64,000 bases of DNA from Emmonsiellopsis sp. PD_33 (Eukaryota; Ascomycota; Eurotiomycetes; Onygenales; Ajellomycetaceae), in assembly GCA_032988165.1 (NCBI GenBank), contig JANTQF010000004.1, forward strand, positions 186,001 to 250,000, read 5' to 3'. This document shows positions 58,027-64,000 of this stretch, piece after piece (positions within the stretch are counted from its first letter, which is position 1; every line of letters starts with the position of its first letter). Position numbers and translations under genes: made by a program. Below the pieces are notes generated by a model, which was not told the origin of the DNA, searched no databases, and worked only from the letters and a program-made list of their open reading frames with translations.

Positions 58027-60497
58027 CTAGGGTGTGGTATGGAATGGAGAATAATCGGGATATGGCCCGCTCGTGGTAGGAGTCGCAATAGTGGTGGTCG
58101 GGGACGTGGTGTGGCTACTGCTATCGTCCACATTCATGCGCCAGAACATGGTTTTCAAGTCGCGAAGATCCTCGCGGAAGGCGTCTCTTGGTTTAGCTGC
58201 ACGTTCGTTGGTCCACTCGCGTATTTCACGGATGAGACTTGGGTAGCCTTCATCGTTTGGCAGCCACCAGTGAGCCACTTCTGGGAGTTTCCATAGGTCT
58301 GCCATCCTCTTACGGAACGTTGGGGGGTAGGTATATCTAGATTAAAAGATGGTACTGTTAGTTACGGGATATGGACAAAGAAAGATAGTATTTTCATGCG
58401 CGCCTTATGTCTCCTGTTTTGTTAAAAGGGAAGATGCTCTCACCCCAGTTGCTCAATCTTTGCCAATGTCCTCCGGCACCACATCGTGTGCTTTTCATCA
58501 CCAGGAAGAAAAAGCGTGGCGAGTCCAAACGCAGAGTGCAGTGGTAGAAGAGAATCTCTGGGTCGATTAGGCCACCGCTCCATCGTTTCAATGAAACGGC
58601 ATTGTTCCAATGACATAGCCTGTAACTCGACGGGATCTAGTTGCTGCAAAAATAAACCGGTTTGGTATTTGTACATCATCAGCATACCAACCATGTCGAC
58701 ACAACAGTAGTTCACTTCCCAGAGGACATCGTCGTATAATCCTCCAGGAACGTAAGGGTCCACAATATCGTTGGGGCCAAGAGGCACACGATGAGGGTAA
58801 GACATGACGGCGTGTGCTGGGTCCTTTAATGAATCCAAATACTCTTGCAATTTTTCAAGCCCAGCCGCAAGTTCCTGGTTTTGTTGGGTAAATTCTTCCA
58901 TCGAGATATATCCGTGAGAAGCCTTCGCGATCAGAGATGCCATGTCCATGGCGAATCTCCTATTCCGAATACCCCAAGAAAAATATTTCTTTTTGAGATC
59001 CCCGGGATTATTGGCCTCATCCTCGATTGCGAAGCGCTCACTCGTCATGTACCAATCGCGGCTTAAAATCATCTCATTTCCAGCTAAAAGACCAGCCATC
59101 ACGTCGAAACGGGAGTACCACATGAAAATCTCCCGACGAAACGGGGTTTGATTGATTTTTTCAGGGGTGTACAGCTCTGTGAGCATACGATGGGCAGCTT
59201 GGTGATGGTCAACAAGGCTCACCCAGTCCCCTAAGTATTCCTGCAGATTTCATCATGTCAGAAGGGCACCGTCAAATATTTGGTATGAAAACACAAAGAA
59301 CATACTTCGAAGGCAGCAAGTTGGAGGATCGTCAATAGCATGGCGTCGCTGTGTTGATCACCAGAGCTTAACGATTTCAAAAGCCCCGAGACAGACCGAT
59401 TATAATACCGAAGAAAGGTGTATAGTTTGCCATTGGGGTGTCTGATAGAGTAATGATAAGCTGAGAAACCGACAACAGCATATAACAACGGTTCGTATTC
59501 CACGGCGGCGGCGAGAAGGTCGTGCTCGATGAACGACTCAGCGTGCAGTCGTAGAAAGTAGTGACGACAAGTTAAATATTGTTGATGATACGCAAGAAAA
59601 TATCGTATGTCGTACTTGAGATCAGAAACACCTGGTATGTCGGAGATCAGTTGCATAGAAGGCTCCAAAGCGGCTGGTGTCATTTCAAAATTGCCTCCCG
59701 GGCTATGAGATTCCGATGTTGCACCCGTGATATCGCTCAGAGGCGAACCACTTTTCTCCTTGTTGCTAGATGCAGGCTCCGAAGATTGGCGTCCTTTCTT
59801 CCGAGCAAGCGATTGCGTACTTTGTCGTCGACCAATGGCCGCTCTTGGCCGAGGCATCGTTGGCGACTCTCGGCGAGCGAGACTATCTTTAGAGGCATCA
59901 TCCCGTCCTGCAAAGCGCGGTCCTGATATTCCAGAATCGCGGCTTTCATTGTCATCAGAAGATTCACTTTCTGGTATGGGTGGATGCTTTTCAGCTGCAC
60001 CCAGATTCGCTCGGCTCCCCATTCTTCTCACTGGGGGCGGCGGATAGATGCATTCTCTCTTGCCTTTGCTGCATCCTGTAGACGTTGAAAAATTAATAAA
60101 AAATAGTCATTTTTTTTGATATACTGGATGAACTTACGTTCACAAACTGGATGAGTTTCGTCACACTTCATAGATGATATCAGCAACAAATTCTTGGCAG
60201 AGTAGGACAACACATGAGGTGGCAAACCTTCACTCGACGAGAACGGCATGTGAAGCATCCACTTCTCGTTCTCTTGTGTTTTTTTGGATCAGCTGGAGTG
60301 GTTGACATTTGGAACTGCGAAGAGCGGCTTTGGGGATGAGATAGATGCGGCGGGCGGGGGTTGTGCCAGAAAGCAATGGAGTTCGGATACTGTGGGGTCC
60401 CAAAGATATTTGGGCGGAAGGCAAACTGGGGAGACTCATGCATTGAGGGCGTGTTATAGTTTGTTATTACGCCTTCAGGCACAAAAGATGAGCCCAT
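58027..60497 (-). CDS. Zn(II)2Cys6 fungal transcription factor
   Basis: Five exons on the minus strand (60497-60228, 60165-60138, 60075-59306, 59240-58444, 58336-58027) join in frame to 724 residues. The binuclear cluster is C81-x2-C84-x6-C91-x6-C98-x2-C101-x6-C108, assembled across exons 1 to 3. A linker CIYPPPP follows, typical of this class. Residues about 125-210 are Ser/Arg-rich and disordered. The rest is helical like fungal-specific regulatory domains (YDIRYFLAYHQQYLTCRHYFL, then LLTILQLAAFEEYLGDWVSLVDHH). It would bind CGG-type half-sites in the nucleus; the target genes and ligand are unknown. The start chosen is 60497; an alternative Met lies at 60308, 18 residues before the zinc cluster. 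The first intron uses an AAG acceptor. Confidence 0.85.
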
Positions 60498-62091
60498 CTT
60501 GGCCTTTAGGCGTTTTGGGTCCGACGGAAAAAAGACCTGGATTATTGTCGGCAGTCGAGCTTTCTGGAATTGCATACACTTAGCACCAAGAAAATTATTC
60601 CGAGTACGAGACGGAAATGTGGAAGAGTGGGATGGGATCATGGAACACTGGAACCGCAATGCTCCCGCCGCGGATACAGGAACAAACAGTGTAATCAAAA
60701 AGATTAACAACCGTGGCACCTGGGCTTTGATCCCAAGCCATACCCTCCAAAAGTTAGAAGGGTATCTGTAGGGCCAAATCGGATACATGTCACACTATGG
60801 CATTATGCTCCGGGCTACGGCCAAAGAAAACTTCGAAAAAATTACACACTAGCAGGGAATGCGAAGGGGATTGTATGCGGCGTAGAGATTGTATGGTTCA
60901 CAAAGCACCGTTGGGCAAGTTTCTGACGTCTGTTTCTAAAACAAAGGGAGGGAAAAAAGTAAGGAATATGGTAACATACCTAGGAAGATGGGCGGTTTGC
61001 GCCTACCCACGTTACCGTTCACCTAGTAAGAGAAGCAGCAGGATAATAAAGCAGATACAGGAGATTCACTCCAGGATCAGGGTGGTTAAAAAATCCGCAG
61101 GGGGGCCCTAGGGGTGTCTTATGTCACCATTATCGTCGTCGGTCGGTGCGGTCCGAAAGAGCTGGGAGGAAGGAGAGATTTGTAGAAGTGGAGCGTGGTA
61201 TTAATACTGGGCGACGACGGTTGAGCCAAGTAGTTTAATAAATGCCCAAAACACACGGCAGGCAACCTTAGGCCCGTAAAGCAAACACCTTGGAATCAAT
61301 TCCTATTATTTTGACCTTAGGGCTTCTGGAAGGTCTGAAAATCAGTGGACAAATCATGACATATTCATGCCTCATTTCATACGTCGGCAGACCACATTTC
61401 TGTAGCCTGTTTATGCCTGCCCCGACATTCAAAGCGCTCACCTTTATTAAACCAAGTATCCTATCCCGTCTAATGACTTTTCACGTCCAGGGTTTCCCCA
61501 TAGGACTTGGAGAAATGAGATCTCGCTGGCTCCGGAGGGATATTTTTGAAGGAAAGTCGGCGGAAAGAAGGTGCAGTTTTCGAGTGCGTAAACGTTGATA
61601 GCGGCGGAAAAGACAGCCAGCTAATTAATGCAATTTGCACTCCACTCGTTGCATCTATTGACAATGAAATGGCGCTTTAATCTCGATGCCTCTCTGTTGA
61701 TAACACTTTTGCATCGAGCTTGACATGACTTGGGCTGAAATTCGCTGGGAGCCCTTGAGAGCTCTATTATGCAAGCCGCAGTGATTGGAGAGCCGGGACG
61801 ATCTGAGAATTTGGAGGGTCTTGTCTCCACTTCAGGCCTGGACTGGTGGATCTTCTGTCAATCTGCATAATAGGCTGTCGACTCGCAGCGAACCTAGCTA
61901 GTTATGGACGGCGGCGAAAAATTCGCAAGATACAGCGCCGTGGAAGTAATATCCTTTTTTATGTCCAACACACGGAATAAGTCTTCCCGATGCCAACGTT
62001 TTTGTGCAACGAATCATAATTAGGACTGGCTGAGTTTAACGCCACATTTAGGAAGTCAGAAATACTTTGCATGTTGATTTCACATCACTCT

Positions 62092-62635
62092 CTAGAAAAA
62101 TATCAAGTTGCGATTCTTCGTCAAATGGTTGGCTTCCATGGTCTTGGAATGGCTGAATTTTTCGGGTTGGCCAAGTTCCAAGACGGTAGGATGTTCAAGG
62201 GTTATTGATCGGCGTCGAGGATACCCTTGATAGAGGTGGTGGATACGCGTCGGTGGATGGTGGTGTCCCAGACAAAATATCGCTGGAGGTTGGTAAACTT
62301 GCCTGGAATGGGATTGCCATCGTTCAGCACAATTGATACGGACAGCTTCTTGCCTGCGAAGCATCCCCTTGGTCGTGATATTTTCCCGAAGGCGCAAAAC
62401 CATCAAAGGATGCCCAGAAGCTTAATCCTGGATAGAACTTTCGGGCTACTGTGCTCCACTCGGCTTGTGCGATGAGAAAATCCTCCGTAGTCGTCAGTAT
62501 TATTGGATCTGTGATCAGCATGCGGAGCTGGGGTTCTGGCAGGTCGCTCCCGATGCGGTTTTGTGCCTTATTTATTATCCTTCCGTTTCGTCTCCACTCT
62601 GAAGCAGTGTGCGACAGACCAATAGCACGCAACAT
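62092..62635 (-). pseudogene. Possible gene or gene fragment, unassigned
   Basis: The minus-strand frame at 62635-62324 reads smoothly (MLITDPIILTTTEDFLIAQA region). A GTATCA donor, a CTGAAC branch and a CCAG acceptor could remove about 45 bp near 62300-62345 and lead into the frame ending at 62092. I do not recognise the product. It may be real, a pseudogene or chance. Confidence 0.2.
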
Positions 62636-63214
62636 ATGTATTTCCCGGTGGAAATTTTCCTGCTACCTACCTTTTCCCTGGCCTTCCCTCCTCACAATGT
62701 CGACTCTGTACCGGCCCCTAATTCCCGCGTGGAGCAAATCGTGATATCTTTTGGTCCTCAATTCTCAGGATGTTATCCCGACGCCGGAGTTCTTCCACAA
62801 AGCTAATTCTCCAGCAAGCCAATCACAACGACTCCTAAAATAGCAGTGCATACGTCCGAGAATAGAGTTTGACTGCCAAGCTTGCTCTAAAAGGAGAATT
62901 GGCCGTCCGCACTGGAATTTGGCAATATGGTCCCAGACGCCAACTCGCGGCACGAACTTTTAACGACTGATGTTGTATGATAGCGATGCCGCGGATGTAG
63001 CTTGGTATTGTCACAGAACTTTGGAACTTGGGTTGTAACTCCGGCCGACATTCCTCGGTTTTGTGTGGCTGTTTGACATTAGTTTGGATATCATAAAACC
63101 GCAAGCATGGCAAGATTGATGACAGGCACCTTGGTACGTGCTGGCCTTGAAAAGAACAAAATGGCGGCCCGGAATTGAGAAGCCTCGGAAGGTAAATCCC
63201 CACTGTACGGAGTA

Positions 63215-64000
63215 TTACCCGGTGGCATGCGGTTCACTCTCTTCCAGCTTCCAAAGTTCATCCTCCCATCCATCCGTATTCAATACGCTAATCTTTGGCC
63301 GATCGGCGATGGAGTCCATGGCTTTTTTTAGGCCTGATTCTTTTTTCGACAGGCTACAACTGAACTTAGCCAATAATAGCGGAATCTCACGTACTGATCT
63401 CAGCTCGGGATTTGCTGCATTTGGGTGCAAGTCCCCTTCGGGCCAAGTGAGGAGTGAATGGACGAATGATGAAGCTTTCTCCAGGTTCGAATACGATGTT
63501 GTTTTGGAGATTCTGGAGAAAGGCGGCCCGAGGTTGGGGTAGACGGTCATGTGATCCCGGCCGTCTCCATGCATCAGATTCAACGACGACATCCCATCCA
63601 ACTACAACTCACTGATCAGAGACTACGAAGTTGACTTTCTGCACTGGATGGTGGCACAGGCTCTGCGGCGCGGGCTTCAGCAAATACTCACCTTGGCAAC
63701 AGTCCAGCCCGTTGAACTGAACCTTATGAAAAGGGCACCACAGAAATTTGCCTACCAGGATCATGAATGGCTGCATGTTGCAGAAGACCCATGTCAAAAT
63801 CTCAGTTTTGACTGATGTCGATGAAGGTCGGCGCCTGCAGTCATAGGCGCCAAAATAGCGCGAGTATGCACCTCGTCCACCACGCTCTACTCCGAAGGGA
63901 CGCACAAAACCAATCCTTATCGGGTATGCTGTGGGGATAGGACCAAATGATTCACGGCACTGTTGCCTCTGAAGGATGCCGTACCAGGAATCATGAAGCA
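63215..64000 (-). CDS. Possible partial gene entering from the right edge, unassigned
   Basis: On the minus strand one frame is open from the window edge to a stop at 63609. A GTGAGT donor near 63690 and a TAG acceptor near 63600 could join it to the next open stretch (to about 63390 in one frame or 63215 in another). No domain is recognised and the plus strand is also open over part of this. Treat it as a candidate only. Confidence 0.2.

Larger units (their letters stand above)
60498..64000. other. Right-end region without an assignable gene
   Basis: The first 600 bp are probably the promoter of the zinc-cluster gene. From about 61200 to the end the GC content is intermediate and both strands have medium open frames. 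The most gene-like are on the minus strand at 62092-62640 and 63215-64000; opposing plus-strand frames are almost as open. I recognise no product in any of them. Confidence 0.5.

Overview
The window looks like nuclear DNA of a filamentous ascomycete. The genes have short introns with GTRNGY-like donors and CTRAC-like branch sites, the protein families are fungal, and the coding half is GC-rich. The repeats look as if they were mutated by a CpG-directed, RIP-like process, a pattern described for Onygenales such as Coccidioides. That placement is an inference from style, not a match.

Bases 1 to about 36,400 are an AT-rich block of dead transposons in which I noticed only one CG dinucleotide. 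From left to right it holds the 3' end of a Tad-like LINE (1-2003) and a repeat-rich spacer (2004-3701). A large plus-strand Ty3/gypsy element follows (element C, 3702-20197); its 5' LTR is split by a smaller minus-strand Ty3/gypsy element (element A, 3714-9282). Next come a spacer with unassigned relic reading frames and palindromic or tandem repeats (20198-24600) and a minus-strand Ty3/gypsy element (element D). Element B (24885-30435, same family as A) is inserted in D. A Ty1/copia relic ends near 36,100. Target-site duplications and polypurine tracts fix the nesting order.

At about 36.4 kb the composition changes abruptly to gene-rich DNA. In order: a Tda10/glycerate-kinase-like P-loop kinase (-); peroxisomal multifunctional beta-oxidation enzyme Fox2 (+), sharing a divergent promoter with the kinase; an RBR (RING-IBR-RING) ubiquitin ligase of the TRIAD3/RNF216 type (+); a Yip4/YIPF6-like Golgi membrane protein (+); a Ran-binding Yrb2/RanBP3-like protein (+); tRNA-Ala(TGC) with an 11-nt intron; the Hrq1 RecQ4-like helicase (+); and a Zn(II)2Cys6 transcription factor (-). 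The last 3.5 kb carries no gene I can assign, only several competing reading frames.

The genes do not form one pathway. They are ordinary housekeeping functions: fatty acid oxidation, ubiquitylation, secretion, nuclear transport, DNA repair and transcription. The most unusual material is the transposon block: its CpG extinction, the 10.9-kb element C with an extra relic ORF, and a dispersed palindromic repeat family.
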